A stretch of DNA of 64,000 nt from JBKECP01 sp047974765 (GCA_047974765.1 JBKECP010000015.1:1-64000); one strand, 5' to 3'. Positions 8,550-17,486 are shown, counted from the stretch's first letter. The notes: a model not told the origin generated them from the letters alone. A program made the numbers and translations.

Positions 8550-9996
8550 GATAGCCTCCCTGCCCCAGGCCGGCATACGTTGTCTTGCGACCGGCGGGGT
8601 CATAGTCGATTTCCAGTTGTTCGGTGATATGAAGGGCGACGCTCGCACCGGGCTGGACATAGACCGCATCAAACTGCTGGGCCTGACGCTCATCCAGCCA
8701 GCGGGCCACTTCCATGGTGCCATCGGCAATGGTGCGGCCCAGTACGTAGTCGCCGGTGGAACCGTCCACCGTGGAGGTCGTACTGACGCCGCCGCCACCG
8801 GTGGACGTGGTTTGTGTCACCTGACTGGCGGCAGCGGCTTCCGCCGCCGCAGCAGCGCCGACCACGCCGATGCGCTGGGCCAGGTAGCTGTAGGCATTGG
8901 TGATGCGCTGGCCGACCACGCAAGGGTTGCCCAGCTCGTCGGACAGCTCGCCGATTTTGGTTTCATTGGCGTTATTGCCGCCTCCCGATGCGATCTCACC
9001 GGGTTTGGGCACTGTGCGAATGGTACCGTCCTCAAACACGAAGGTCATCGAATAGAGGTTGCCGCGCACGCAGCCCAGGGTCCAGTCACCCACCGCCCGG
9101 CCACTGGCAATGGAGTAGGACACGCCCGGTACCTCAATGCCGTTAGCGGCCAGGTTGTCCCGACCAATAATCACCTTGAACAGATAGGGATCGGTCACAC
9201 TTGAACCCAGGGGCACCCGACCCACCAGCGCTGTCATGGCGGTGGAATTCACCAGGGTGGCATTCTGGGGGATGGTGTAAGTGGGCCGAATGCTGGCTAC
9301 TTGCGCCGCCTCGCCATAGCGCTGGCTCTTGCGCCCGGTCAAACGCTCCAGTTGCAACTTGTCGTCCGCCTTGTTGCGGGCCGTGTCCAGAAAACCAAAC
9401 AGGCTGCCACCCTTACCTGTGCCGTCCTCACCGGCAGCGCCGACTGTAGCCGCACTGCCCAGTGGCTGCACCCAGGTGATCGGGCCACTGCCGGTATTGG
9501 CCGCCGCCGGACTGGCGCTATCCAGCGCCGCCAGCGTGTTGGCCACCCGGCTATCCGTCTGCTGTTGGGCCTGCCGCGCCCGCCCTTCCAGGCGGCGCAG
9601 CTGGTTATCCAGCGCCTGCATTTTGGCATCGAGCTGGGCATTGACCCGCTCGCGGGTCGCATCCAGATCAGCCTCCACGCCCTGACCAATGCGCTGTTCC
9701 ATCTGCTGTAGGTCGCTGTTGTTCATGCGCAGGGTCTTGTTCTCACTGGCCAGCCGGTCGGACTCATTGCGCAGCTTTTTAACCTCCGCAATCAGGGTGC
9801 GCACCGTGTCGCCCTCGGTGTCGCCCTCGATGCCGAGCGCGGCCACGCTGTCGGCGGTCAGCGCATCGCCACCACCAACGGCAATGTTCTCCTCGGTCGT
9901 GCGCATCTTGCTGCCGCCGCTGGCGACCACCACCAGTACAACGACCACCAGCAGGCCAATGGAGCCATACTGTACGATTTTGTTTTGTGCCAGCAT
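8536..9996 (-). CDS. TraB/VirB10-like conjugal transfer protein, PFL_4705 family
   Basis: About 486 aa from ATG 9996 (the frame is open further upstream but that part overlaps the previous gene). One TM segment at residues ~10-27 (IGLLVVVVLVVVASGG) is followed by a long coiled coil (LIAEVKKLRNESDRLASENKTLRMNNSDLQ onward) and an Ala/Gln-rich linker. The C-terminal domain includes IPQNATLVNSTAMTALVGRVP, recognisably VirB10/TraB-like. Such proteins span inner to outer membrane as the energised core scaffold. Its length and the following lipoprotein match TIGR03752. Confidence 0.85.
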   Translation of the reverse strand: MLAQNKIVQYGSIGLLVVVVLVVVASGGSKMRTTEENIAVGGGDALTADSVAALGIEGDTEGDTVRTLIAEVKKLRNESDRLASENKTLRMNNSDLQQMEQRIGQGVEADLDATRERVNAQLDAKMQALDNQLRRLEGRARQAQQQTDSRVANTLAALDSASPAAANTGSGPITWVQPLGSAATVGAAGEDGTGKGGSLFGFLDTARNKADDKLQLERLTGRKSQRYGEAAQVASIRPTYTIPQNATLVNSTAMTALVGRVPLGSSVTDPYLFKVIIGRDNLAANGIEVPGVSYSIASGRAVGDWTLGCVRGNLYSMTFVFEDGTIRTVPKPGEIASGGGNNANETKIGELSDELGNPCVVGQRITNAYSYLAQRIGVVGAAAAAEAAAASQVTQTTSTGGGGVSTTSTVDGSTGDYVLGRTIADGTMEVARWLDERQAQQFDAVYVQPGASVALHITEQLEIDYDPAGRKTTYAGLGQGGYRALD

Positions 9997-10000
9997 GCTC

Positions 10001-10828
10001 TCAGCCCCCCCGGATGACAGAACGGATGGGCCGGTCTGTGACCACAAACAGCGTGGTGCGGTTGTCGCCCCTGCCCCGACCCGGTACCACCTTCTGATAA
10101 AAGGCACTGGCCACAAAATGGGGATCAACGCCTGTGCGCTGTGCATGGGGCGTGTGCCGCACCTTGCGGTGATCCAGAGTCACCGGCTGGGCGTGATCAT
10201 TGGTCACAATAAAGCTGGTCACATAGAGCGCACCCGCCGACCAGGCTTTATAGGGCTGAATGACCAGGCCACTCTGACGGCCTTCGTCATAAAGTGCGCC
10301 GTAATCACCGGTCAGGCCCACCTGCACCGGCCTGACACCCGATACCGGTGCCACCAGCCGCTGCGGAGAATAGATCGACTGGGCCGCATAGCGCAGCAGC
10401 TCAAACAGGGTCGCAGGCTCGGGTGTATCTGCCCCGCCCCGGGCAAGACGCAAATCCTCTGCGTCCAGTACCACTTGCAGGCTTTCCACCTGCGCAGGAG
10501 GCGCCTTCAGCTTGCGGGCACTGACATCAAACAGCAAAAACTCACCGCTGTGCAGGCGTACCTGGATACGCTCATTCTCAAAGGGTTCCAGTGCCATCCA
10601 GTAGGCGGCTCCGCCGGTCACCAGGGTGCGAAAAACATTGCCGTTGCTCAGCGTCGGCGGCAGACCAACGGCGGCCTCTTCAGGCAGGATGATCATCTGC
10701 TCGACGCCCACCACCAGGTTCACCCGGATGGGCACCTTGTCCCAGATCAGGGTTTCTGTGCTGGCGGACCGACACAGGAGCAGCACGAATAACACAAGAC
10801 CTGGCAACAGTGTGTGACGCGGCATCAT
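10001..10828 (-). CDS. TraK/VirB9-like conjugal transfer protein, PFL_4704 family
   Basis: A 275-aa secreted protein. Signal peptide residues 1-24 (LLPGLVLFVLLLCRSASTETL) is followed by a beta-rich body. The patterns IRVNLVVGVEQMIILPEEAAVGLP and LYVTSFIVTNDHAQPVTLD are characteristic of the TraK/VirB9 outer-core family (TIGR03749). The gene starts with ATGATG overlapping the TraE-like stop, and its stop is 4 bases before the TraB-like start, consistent with coupled synthesis of core-complex subunits. Located in the periplasm/outer membrane. Confidence 0.85.
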   Translation of the reverse strand: MMPRHTLLPGLVLFVLLLCRSASTETLIWDKVPIRVNLVVGVEQMIILPEEAAVGLPPTLSNGNVFRTLVTGGAAYWMALEPFENERIQVRLHSGEFLLFDVSARKLKAPPAQVESLQVVLDAEDLRLARGGADTPEPATLFELLRYAAQSIYSPQRLVAPVSGVRPVQVGLTGDYGALYDEGRQSGLVIQPYKAWSAGALYVTSFIVTNDHAQPVTLDHRKVRHTPHAQRTGVDPHFVASAFYQKVVPGRGRGDNRTTLFVVTDRPIRSVIRGG

Positions 10829-11457
10829 GGCTTTACCTCTTCGCTCTCGATTTCAATGGACCGGGGCACATCGGCCAGGCAGTCAATGGCCAGACCCCAG
10901 GGGTTTTCTTCCGGGTCCACGTCATAGGCCACCACCTTCAGCGGGTAGTGAATCAGACGGTCTTTGATGCGCTCGCCCCGGTAGGTTTCGCGCACATGCA
11001 GATCCAGGCCGACCACCCACGAATGGGCAGACACCGTTTGTACTCGCTGGTTATCAAAGCCCCGGCCCGGGATCTGCCAGATGGAGCGCTGGCGGTCGCG
11101 GATCTCATGGCGTCGGCTTCCCAGATCGGCCATCCGGTCCTCGTAGCAGGCCGGCGTCAGGTAGGGCCGCAAACTATAGATACGCTTGTAATAGTCTTCA
11201 GCCCCGTTAGTGGGCCAGCGGTTGAGCTGCTGGAAGATGTAAAAGGCAAAGGTGTACACGCTGACCTTGGGGATATCCCCCATGGTCTGTACCGCGCCGC
11301 GACTCAAATCCGGCGGGTAATGCAGCCGAATGCTGGTCGGCGCGCGGCTCCAGCCGATCAAAGCAACCAGCAGCAATAAGACCAGCGCCCCGATAGCGGC
11401 CACCAGCCACTTGATAGTGACTTCCTTCGCCTGTACCAGGCTGTCGTAATGGCTCAT
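10825..11457 (-). CDS. TraE/VirB5-8-like conjugal transfer protein, PFL_4703 family
   Basis: About 210 aa. The start at ATG 11457 overlaps the preceding stop as ATGA; the open frame extends 243 bases further but that part is a shadow. One N-terminal TM helix (WLVAAIGALVLLLLVALIGW, residues ~17-36) leads into a periplasmic domain with YPPDLSRGAVQTMGDIPKVSVYTFAFYIFQQLNRW, characteristic of the DUF2895/TIGR03746 family, the TraE-like inner-membrane component. Neighbours are the TraL-like and TraK-like genes, the classical order L-E-K-B-V. Confidence 0.85.
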   Translation of the reverse strand: MSHYDSLVQAKEVTIKWLVAAIGALVLLLLVALIGWSRAPTSIRLHYPPDLSRGAVQTMGDIPKVSVYTFAFYIFQQLNRWPTNGAEDYYKRIYSLRPYLTPACYEDRMADLGSRRHEIRDRQRSIWQIPGRGFDNQRVQTVSAHSWVVGLDLHVRETYRGERIKDRLIHYPLKVVAYDVDPEENPWGLAIDCLADVPRSIEIESEEVKP

Positions 11458-11828
11458 CGGCCCTGACTCCGTTTGCTCCGTTTGATGTCCCAGACTTTGC
11501 TCTGACGAATAAGGCTCCCCGTACCCAGTCCGTGATCCTGCAGCCAGGCCCGCAGGGCCATCACATGGTATTGGCGGGGCTTGCCCCGCTTGATCACTCG
11601 CAGACGCTTGCCCAACAACCACATCGTGGCAAACACCATGCCCAGAGAGGCACCAAAACCCAGCACCATACTGCCCAGCAACAGGCCCAGCAGGCTGCAC
11701 ACCGGCGTCCAGAACAACAGGGAGACCAGTGCGCTGTACTTGATTTCGGAGTTGGTCATGGACAAAAAAATGACCGGCTCTTCATTGAGCCGATCGGGGA
11801 TAAAGTCCATCTCGTCGCGGGCAGCCAT
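11454..11828 (-). CDS. TraL-like conjugative transfer membrane protein (TIGR03750/DUF3487 type)
   Basis: A 124-aa protein with a polar N-terminus (MDFIPDRLNEEPVIF) and two adjacent hydrophobic segments (residues ~32-75). A basic C-terminal tail (IKRGKPRQYH..RRSQGR style) lies presumably in the cytoplasm. The N-terminal LNEEPVIFLSMTNSE pattern and size fit the TraL/DUF3487 family, which precedes TraE in F-like and G-type systems. It ends in an ATGA overlap with the TraE-like gene and starts 3 bases after the preceding stop. Confidence 0.8.
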   Translation of the reverse strand: MAARDEMDFIPDRLNEEPVIFLSMTNSEIKYSALVSLLFWTPVCSLLGLLLGSMVLGFGASLGMVFATMWLLGKRLRVIKRGKPRQYHVMALRAWLQDHGLGTGSLIRQSKVWDIKRSKRSQGR

Positions 11829-11831
11829 GAC

Positions 11832-12230
11832 TTACTGGCTAAGCACTGCAGCAGCTTTTGTCATTGCCCAGATGATGAACACCACCAGCATGGCACCAGC
11901 ACCGAAGTTGAGGCCCACGGCGGACCAGTTGCCTTTGCCATCCTGCACCTCGGAATAGGCGCCAATGGTGTTTTTGGCAACGACAAAAAAGGCCGCACAG
12001 GCCAGAATCAGACCGAGAAAGATGGACGCGTCATACGCATAACCCTGCATCTGCTTCATAAAGCCTTCGTTGGCACCCTGCGTCGGTGGATCTATCGTCG
12101 GCAAGTCTGCCAGTGCCGGCCGAGACAGCACAGTCATCGTGCCAACCGCCAACAGATACGCCACACCATCGCGGTAGCCATCTCTAATCCGCCGAGGGGC
12201 TTGTATAAGGGTTTTAACTGTGTTTTTCAT
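11832..12230 (-). CDS. Small exported/membrane T4SS protein, PFL_4702 family
   Basis: A 132-aa protein. A hydrophobic N-terminal stretch ending TVLSRPALA looks like a signal peptide with an AxA-type cleavage site before DLPTIDPPTQG. Two TM helices follow (YDASIFLGLILACAAFFVVA and GLNFGAGAMLVVFIIWAMT). This architecture (DUF2976/TIGR03745) resembles processed VirB2/TraA-type pilins. A pilin role is an inference from size, topology and location before TraL, and I would not call it proven. An SD-like AAGGAG lies upstream in the 28-base gap. Confidence 0.75.
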   Translation of the reverse strand: MKNTVKTLIQAPRRIRDGYRDGVAYLLAVGTMTVLSRPALADLPTIDPPTQGANEGFMKQMQGYAYDASIFLGLILACAAFFVVAKNTIGAYSEVQDGKGNWSAVGLNFGAGAMLVVFIIWAMTKAAAVLSQ

Positions 12231-12258
12231 TTATATAGCTCCTTGAATTGAAAAGTCC

Positions 12259-12507
12259 TCATGGTGTCGCCAGAAAAATCACAACGATGAGGATAAAAAG
12301 AGCACGAACCACTTTCGTGCTCGCATTCGGGATACTGCCCCCCGAATCCTTGAGGGACCGGTAAGCGCTGATACAAACCCAGGCAAACCAGAGCATGGCT
12401 GCCACCACCATGCAGCCGGACAGCAGCGCATACACCACACTGGCATCACCGGCACTGGGATTGGCCGTATTGAAGGCGGCTTGCTGGTCTGTACTCATCA
12501 GTGGCAT
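12259..12507 (-). CDS. Small two-TM ICE membrane protein, PFL_4701 family
   Basis: An 82-aa protein with two TM segments (SVVYALLSGCMVVAAMLWFAWVCI and VVRALFILIVVIFLAT) joined by a short polar loop (SAYRSLKDSGGSIPNASTK). The N-terminal LSTDQQAAFN-like lead (MSTDQQAAFNTANP) is typical of DUF3262/TIGR03758. ATG at 12507, with another at 12498 possible. It may be a second pilin-like or channel subunit; function unknown. In related ICEs a RAQPRD-motif gene sits just upstream. Here only 9 bases separate this gene from the PFL_4697-like gene, so that gene is missing. Confidence 0.75.
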   Translation of the reverse strand: MPLMSTDQQAAFNTANPSAGDASVVYALLSGCMVVAAMLWFAWVCISAYRSLKDSGGSIPNASTKVVRALFILIVVIFLATP

Positions 12508-12516
12508 ACGCTATCC

Positions 12517-13170
12517 CTAAACAAACTTTTTAAAGCGGCTGGTGGCGATATAGACCATCAGACCCGCAAACAACATGGTGGGCGCAAACACCAGCACCGG
12601 CGGCAGTGAAAAAGGCAACATCAGGTAAACCGTGATACTGAGCACCACCGACGGCGTGATAAAGCGCTTGGCCTTGTGGAAGATGTAGGAGCTTTCATGG
12701 CCTCCGGTGTATTTGCGGATATCACGTGCCACCAGACCTTCAAAAAAAGCCGCCAGCATCACCAGCGCATAACCCGGCAGGGCAAACAGCGACAGCGTGG
12801 CCCGCAGGGCCACCAGCTTCATCGTGTTGATGGCTGAAACCATATAGATACTGGTGGTTGTGGTCACACCGGCCCAGCTGATGGTCTCGTCCATCTTCTG
12901 GATCGCCAGCGCGCCCAGCTCGACCGGCTGCAAGGGTGTCAGAGGGTAGTCCCCAATGGCCTCGATGTAAGCCCGCTCAGTCAATAGCATGCTCAGGGAG
13001 TGGTCGGTCGGCCACCAGTCCATCGCCATGCCCGCCCACTCCACCAGCACCGATACAAATAATGCAACGACCGCCACACCCAGCAGACCCATGATGAGGG
13101 CCAGCACGGTGCCGACCAGACCTCGCTGACGGGGTGGCCGGGGTGCGGCGTCTCTCTCGTTACGCGCCAT
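12517..13170 (-). CDS. ICE membrane protein, PFL_4697 family (DUF4400-like)
   Basis: A 217-aa inner-membrane protein with four hydrophobic segments: residues ~18-45, ~120-145, and two near the C-terminus (VVLSITVYLMLPFSLPPVLVFAP, MLFAGLMVYIA). It is encoded directly after the coupling protein, overlapping its stop by 11 bases, as in TIGR03747 members. In related ICEs this protein accompanies TraD, and a role as TraD partner or entry-exclusion-like factor has been discussed. I treat that as unproven. Confidence 0.75.
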   Translation of the reverse strand: MARNERDAAPRPPRQRGLVGTVLALIMGLLGVAVVALFVSVLVEWAGMAMDWWPTDHSLSMLLTERAYIEAIGDYPLTPLQPVELGALAIQKMDETISWAGVTTTTSIYMVSAINTMKLVALRATLSLFALPGYALVMLAAFFEGLVARDIRKYTGGHESSYIFHKAKRFITPSVVLSITVYLMLPFSLPPVLVFAPTMLFAGLMVYIATSRFKKFV

Positions 13171-15379
13171 CGTCCCACCTCAAGGTGTCGTCGGCTTCCG
13201 CGCCCTGGGCCATCATGTTGCTGTCGCGTTGCTGCCAGCTGGTGTCCTCTTCGACGCCTGCCGCCCTTTCTCCTGCCGTTGCCATCAGGCCGTGCGCCAC
13301 CGGCGCACTGGCCTGCCGGTTGTCGGCTTGCCAGCTGTCCATCTGCCAGCGCAACGGCGCCTGTTCAGCCCAGTCCACCGGTGCGGCCTCGTGTTGCTGG
13401 CGCATGGCACCCACCATTGCTTCCAGGCCACTGGGCAGATGGGCATCATCGTCAAACAGCGGCAGCCGCAGCTTGTACAGGCGGCCCGCCGCCAGCGCGA
13501 AGGCGTGGCCCTTGGGCAGGGCATCCAGATCGCCGGGATGGATCAGGGGTACCCGCTGGGAGGTGATCCGATGACGGGTATTGGAGACAAAGTGGATGTC
13601 GTTCTCGACGTTGGAGCTATCAGTGGAACCGGATTCCAGCATCATGTGGTTGATTTCCACATCCTTCAGCCGGGAGGTCAGCAGCTCCGCCGTCGCTTGC
13701 TCTTTGACCCGCAGCATGATCAGGGTACCCAGGTTGCCGATCACCTGCCCTGCCTGCGCCTGATTGCCAAAACGGGCCACGATATCGGACAGGGTTTGCG
13801 TATAGACCGTGAGCTGGAAACCGGCGCCGCCCGCCTTGTTGGCCAGGGGCACAAACTCCCGGCCCACCAACTCGTTGAATTCATCAGCGTGCACGCAAAT
13901 CTTGCGCGGGCGGTTGCCGCTCTGGACATCCTTGTAAATGCTGCCGGCGAGGGAAGTTAAATCTGCAAACATGGCGTTGCCGACCGCTGCCGCGACCTCG
14001 GCATCCGACAGCGCATCCAGACCGACATAGACGATGCCACCGCGCTCGATGACCCGCCGCCAGGACAGGCTGTCCGGCGAATCCTCATCATGGGCTGTGT
14101 TTTCCGGCGACAGCAGGCGCGCTGCGGGGCCGGAGGTCAGTTTCTCCAGCAGCGGAAACAGGCTCGCCACCAGTTTGTCGAAGTGGGTTTTGTCATGCTC
14201 AAAGACCTTGATCAACGCAATGGCCGCGCCATCGCTAACACCCAGCCGACGGTAGGCCTCCATCGCCGCCCAGGCGCTGCGCTTGCGGCCGCGATACTGG
14301 GGTGGCATTTTTAATGCGCTGTTCTCCAGCTCGGCAAGGTCGGCCTCCCAGTCATCCAGATTCTGCTCGCGGGCAAAGTGATGCAGGTAGCGCACCAGCA
14401 GCTCGTCGATATCCGCCCCGTAGTTGAGCAGGTTCTCGTAATTGATGGCCTCACCAATGGCTTCCAATGCCCTGGCAATCACGTTCACATAGCGCCAGGC
14501 AAACTCCCTGAAAGCCACCGAGTTACCTTCATTAGGCAACTGTCCGGCCACCCGTGTGGCCACCTCAGTAATGCGCGAATAGCTGCCCACCGGATTGTAG
14601 GCTACCGAGTGTTCGGGAAAGCCCAGGTGAAAGACCTGAAAAACCCCTTCCCTGCCAGCGCGCCTGGCCTCGGTATAGAGCCGCGCCAGCAGATCGCCAT
14701 CGCCTTTCGGGTCGAACACCACCACTGCATCACCATTGCGAATATCCTGCGTTGCCAGCACCTCCAGCAGACGCGTTTTGCCCACCCGCGTGGTACCTAC
14801 CACAAAGGTGTGTGCCACCCGCTCGGACTGCTGCATGAAAACATCCTGCTCTTTCTCATACAGGCCAACACCATGCAGCTCGGGACTGCCCTCAACATAG
14901 GGACGTGGCGGAAAGGGGTTGAGCAGCCACTGACTGTTGAGGGGTTTGAGCAAGGGGCGCAGCGGTGTACCGCACAGACCGTCAATCAGTTTGCGGGCGC
15001 CCTTGTAAAGCGACCCTTTGTTATCGAAGCCGCTGTATTCACTGCGTGAAATATCCGCAAAACGCTGGGTGTGGCGGGCGTCCCACTGAAAACCCCGGCC
15101 CAGAAAGAGCTGAGTGGATGAAGCTCTGATGCGAGCCGGGCTGATGATATAGGTCGGCAGCACCCGCAAACGGCGCTGGTAGTTCAGCAAGCGCACTGCG
15201 CTGCACCCCAGCACCAGGCTGCGCAGCAGGCAGTAAGCGGCAATGCCATAACCGATCCCACCGGGTACCAGCAGCATCTGTGGCGCACCGGCAGCCACAA
15301 TAGCAATAGCCAGGTTGGTGGTAATGGCGCCCACTTCCACCGGTGGCCGCAGCAGGGCTTCTATCGGTTGGCTGCTCAT
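13160..15379 (-). CDS. traD: Conjugative coupling factor TraD (SXT/TOL subfamily)
   Basis: A 739-aa type IV coupling protein that links the relaxosome to the secretion channel. N-terminal hydrophobic segments (residues ~20-65) anchor it. Walker A GTTRVGKT lies at about residues 195-202, with Walker B CVHADEFNEL around residue 495 and the TrwB/TraG motif GFQLTVYTQTLSDI after it. The C-terminal ~90 residues are polar and Gln-rich, probably a relaxase or relaxosome interaction tail. Length is normal. It starts in an ATGA overlap with the PFL_4695-like gene. No relaxase is in the window, so its partner must be encoded to the left or elsewhere. Confidence 0.95.
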   Translation of the reverse strand: MSSQPIEALLRPPVEVGAITTNLAIAIVAAGAPQMLLVPGGIGYGIAAYCLLRSLVLGCSAVRLLNYQRRLRVLPTYIISPARIRASSTQLFLGRGFQWDARHTQRFADISRSEYSGFDNKGSLYKGARKLIDGLCGTPLRPLLKPLNSQWLLNPFPPRPYVEGSPELHGVGLYEKEQDVFMQQSERVAHTFVVGTTRVGKTRLLEVLATQDIRNGDAVVVFDPKGDGDLLARLYTEARRAGREGVFQVFHLGFPEHSVAYNPVGSYSRITEVATRVAGQLPNEGNSVAFREFAWRYVNVIARALEAIGEAINYENLLNYGADIDELLVRYLHHFAREQNLDDWEADLAELENSALKMPPQYRGRKRSAWAAMEAYRRLGVSDGAAIALIKVFEHDKTHFDKLVASLFPLLEKLTSGPAARLLSPENTAHDEDSPDSLSWRRVIERGGIVYVGLDALSDAEVAAAVGNAMFADLTSLAGSIYKDVQSGNRPRKICVHADEFNELVGREFVPLANKAGGAGFQLTVYTQTLSDIVARFGNQAQAGQVIGNLGTLIMLRVKEQATAELLTSRLKDVEINHMMLESGSTDSSNVENDIHFVSNTRHRITSQRVPLIHPGDLDALPKGHAFALAAGRLYKLRLPLFDDDAHLPSGLEAMVGAMRQQHEAAPVDWAEQAPLRWQMDSWQADNRQASAPVAHGLMATAGERAAGVEEDTSWQQRDSNMMAQGAEADDTLRWDDGA

Positions 15380-15972
15380 GGGCGCACACCCACTTTGGCC
15401 ATCTGGTCAGCCAGCTCCGGGCTGATAAACAGGGCCGGGTAAGTGCGCGTCGGGAACAGCTCGCCCAGGCGATCACCCAAAGCCAGCTCCAGAGGCAGAC
15501 CATAAGCCGCTGCCGCCTCTTGCAATGCCAGCCAGCGCTCACGCTCAGGCGCCTGTACCACCAGCCCGCTGGCACCCATACGCACCAGCGTGTCAGCGCT
15601 AGCCTTCAGCCATTCCATCGACAGGCTGTCCATACCGATAATAAAAACCGGGCTGTAAAAACCCGCGACGGTATGCACCACGGGCGGCGCCGGTTTCAGC
15701 AAGGTGCTTGTCAGCGGCAGGCGATCCTCCAGTCGAAGAGGGGCTTCACGCCGGGGCGGCGTGACCGCAATACGCCGGGACTGGCCCGGTCTGATCAGTG
15801 CTTGCCAATAAGGGGCAGCGACCTGTGTTCGCTCACCCCGGTAAACCACTACCGGCTTGCCTCGGGGATCTGTTATCGGGACCGATTGGGCATGCTCCTG
15901 GGCAGAGCCTGGTGTGCAGCTCAGTGAACCCGCCAGTAAGGGCAAACCCAGCAGGGCTTTAAGGTGTCTCAC
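15376..15972 (-). CDS. Integrating conjugative element protein, PFL_4695 family
   Basis: About 198 aa. GTG start at 15972 chosen: it overlaps the transglycosylase stop by 14 bases and gives a signal peptide (HLKALLGLPLLAGSLSC, lipobox-like LSC then TPGSAQ). The longer frame to 16053 lies within the upstream gene. The conserved core VFIIGMDSLSMEWLKASADTLVRMGASGLVVQAP and the finish YPALFISPELADQ match TIGR03765. The protein is periplasmic or membrane-bound and is always encoded beside the lytic transglycosylase and TraD. Molecular function unknown. Confidence 0.8.
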   Translation of the reverse strand: MRHLKALLGLPLLAGSLSCTPGSAQEHAQSVPITDPRGKPVVVYRGERTQVAAPYWQALIRPGQSRRIAVTPPRREAPLRLEDRLPLTSTLLKPAPPVVHTVAGFYSPVFIIGMDSLSMEWLKASADTLVRMGASGLVVQAPERERWLALQEAAAAYGLPLELALGDRLGELFPTRTYPALFISPELADQMAKVGVRP

Positions 15973-16525
15973 GGACGGCCTCCTGCTCAAGAAAGCGCCA
16001 CACCCGCTGACGATACTGCTCCGCCAACGCCTGCCCTTCTGTGCTGTTATCAAAGGGCCGGTGATAGTGACCCGCTGCCGTTCGCCAATCTCCGGAGCGC
16101 TGATATTGCTGCTTGAGAATTTGCGCTGCCAACTTGAGATTGGTGCCAGGATCAGTCAGTCGCCAGGGTGAACTGACCTGCGCCTGCTGCCAGTACCAGT
16201 TGACCTGCATCGGACCGACATCCACCCGCAATTTGCCCTCACCCAGAGCCTGCATCAGCGCCTTGAACATCGCTTCGCGGTCATCGTAGTAACGGGCTTC
16301 ACCTTCGATATTGAGCGTCCAGGGCCAGGGGGCAAAGGTATCTGCATGACGACGACCAGACTCAGCCAGAGCTATTGCATAGAGCACATCAGCGCGTACA
16401 CCGACATAAGTGGCAATGTCCTTATACAGTGCGCGGCTATCGTGCTGGGCATCGACGCTGGCTGTGCAGGTCAGGCTCACCGACAGTGCTGCCAACAACG
16501 CAATCCTCAGTGCTGTTCGTGCCAT
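15959..16525 (-). CDS. Lytic transglycosylase (SLT domain), VirB1-like
   Basis: A 188-aa exported peptidoglycan hydrolase that opens the wall for the conjugation channel. Signal peptide residues 1-26 (ALLAALSVSLTCTASVDA) precedes an SLT-type lysozyme fold. The catalytic Glu sits in IALAESG (residue ~55), followed by VDVGPMQVNWYW and LKLAAQILKQQY, the usual motifs 2 and 3 of family 1 transglycosylases. It corresponds to PFL_4694. It overlaps the upstream gene by 19 bases and the downstream gene by 14. Confidence 0.9.
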   Translation of the reverse strand: MARTALRIALLAALSVSLTCTASVDAQHDSRALYKDIATYVGVRADVLYAIALAESGRRHADTFAPWPWTLNIEGEARYYDDREAMFKALMQALGEGKLRVDVGPMQVNWYWQQAQVSSPWRLTDPGTNLKLAAQILKQQYQRSGDWRTAAGHYHRPFDNSTEGQALAEQYRQRVWRFLEQEAVRETP

Positions 16526-17211
16526 TGACCACTGCCCTCCTTGTGGTAAATAACGGGCAGAGCCAGCACCTCATTAAACGGCGTGCCGTGGTTGAGGGTA
16601 ATACGCTGTGCGCGCAATGCTTTGACGATAGCCGGGCGCTGATCCGCCCAGTCACGCAGCACAGCATCATCACCCTTTGAACCAGCTACATAGATATCCA
16701 GTCCCTGGGGAGCAGCCATCAGACGGGATAGCTTGCTATCCAGACGCCGATCACAGGACTCACAACCTATACGGGTAATAAAGGCATAGCGCGTAATCGC
16801 CGCCTTTGCCTGGGTTTTACGACCATCGACGGAATGCACTCTGGGGGTATCAGGGTAAAGCCGTTTCCAGGCATCATTGACAGCAACCTGAAACGCCAGC
16901 TCCTTGCGGGTACGTTCAAACTCGGTGCGCACGAACAGCTCTGCCAGTCGGCGCCGCTCAGCAGCATCATCTGTGCTCACACCCAAGGCGGTAATCGGGT
17001 CCAGGCCCGGTGACCAGGTGCCGCGTTCACCCGCCATCAACTCCAGATAGCGCTGGTATTCATTACTGCTCAGTCCCCACTGACTGGCCTGTTGTTGCAA
17101 CTGCTGCTGTGTGCTATGTTCGGTCTGAATTTTGTTATCCGTCACCGTATCAGCGCCAAGTGGCGGGCATATCACCAACAGTGCAAACAGTGTTTGTCTG
17201 TAGCGATTCAC
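16507..17211 (-). CDS. Integrating conjugative element protein, PFL_4693 family
   Basis: A 234-aa periplasmic protein beginning with GTG in a GTGA overlap with the Cro-like gene. Signal peptide (residues 1-20, LFALLVICPPLGA) is followed by ASQWGLSSNEYQRYLELMAGERGTWSPGLDPITALGV, the hallmark of TIGR03759. The C-terminal domain has RIGCESCDRRL, a CxxC pair, and a DIYVAGSKGDDAVLRDWA segment resembling a thioredoxin-like fold. It is usually the first gene of the conserved T4SS block, as here. Function unknown; a redox or folding role is only inference from the CxxC. Confidence 0.85.
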   Translation of the reverse strand: MNRYRQTLFALLVICPPLGADTVTDNKIQTEHSTQQQLQQQASQWGLSSNEYQRYLELMAGERGTWSPGLDPITALGVSTDDAAERRRLAELFVRTEFERTRKELAFQVAVNDAWKRLYPDTPRVHSVDGRKTQAKAAITRYAFITRIGCESCDRRLDSKLSRLMAAPQGLDIYVAGSKGDDAVLRDWADQRPAIVKALRAQRITLNHGTPFNEVLALPVIYHKEGSGQWHEQH

Positions 17212-17486
17212 CGTTCAGTCTCCTGCACAACTAAAGCAGAATCACACCTGCCCGTCTGGCGCGACGCCCGCTGGATAGAGCGCCGGGCAAAATCGGCATA
17301 ATCCATTGCCGGATCAAATGTACTGGCCACCAGTACACCGCCACTTTTTACCTGCAATTCATATTGCCTGCCCTTGGGAATTTGATCTTTTTTGACCATC
17401 ATCGAAATATTCTGGGGGGAGGTTCCCAGCACCAGAGCAACTGCACCCTGAGAACCAAAATACTCAATGACATCTGCCATTTTCAT
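17208..17486 (-). CDS. Cro-like HTH regulator, first gene of the tra operon
   Basis: A 92-aa protein. Residues 3-50 read as a P22-Cro type domain: MADVIEYFGSQGAVALVLG, then TSPQNISMMVKKDQIPKGRQYELQVKSGG. The helix-turn-helix falls at about residues 14-35. The C-terminal ~40 residues are polar and unassigned. ATG at 17486 has AAGGAG 11 bases upstream. The stop overlaps the next gene's GTG, so the regulator is translationally coupled to the transfer genes. A degenerate CI-type gene lies divergently ~220 bp away, reproducing a cro/cI layout. It should bind the 17487-17707 interval; autoregulation is inference. Confidence 0.75.
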   Translation of the reverse strand: MKMADVIEYFGSQGAVALVLGTSPQNISMMVKKDQIPKGRQYELQVKSGGVLVASTFDPAMDYADFARRSIQRASRQTGRCDSALVVQETER

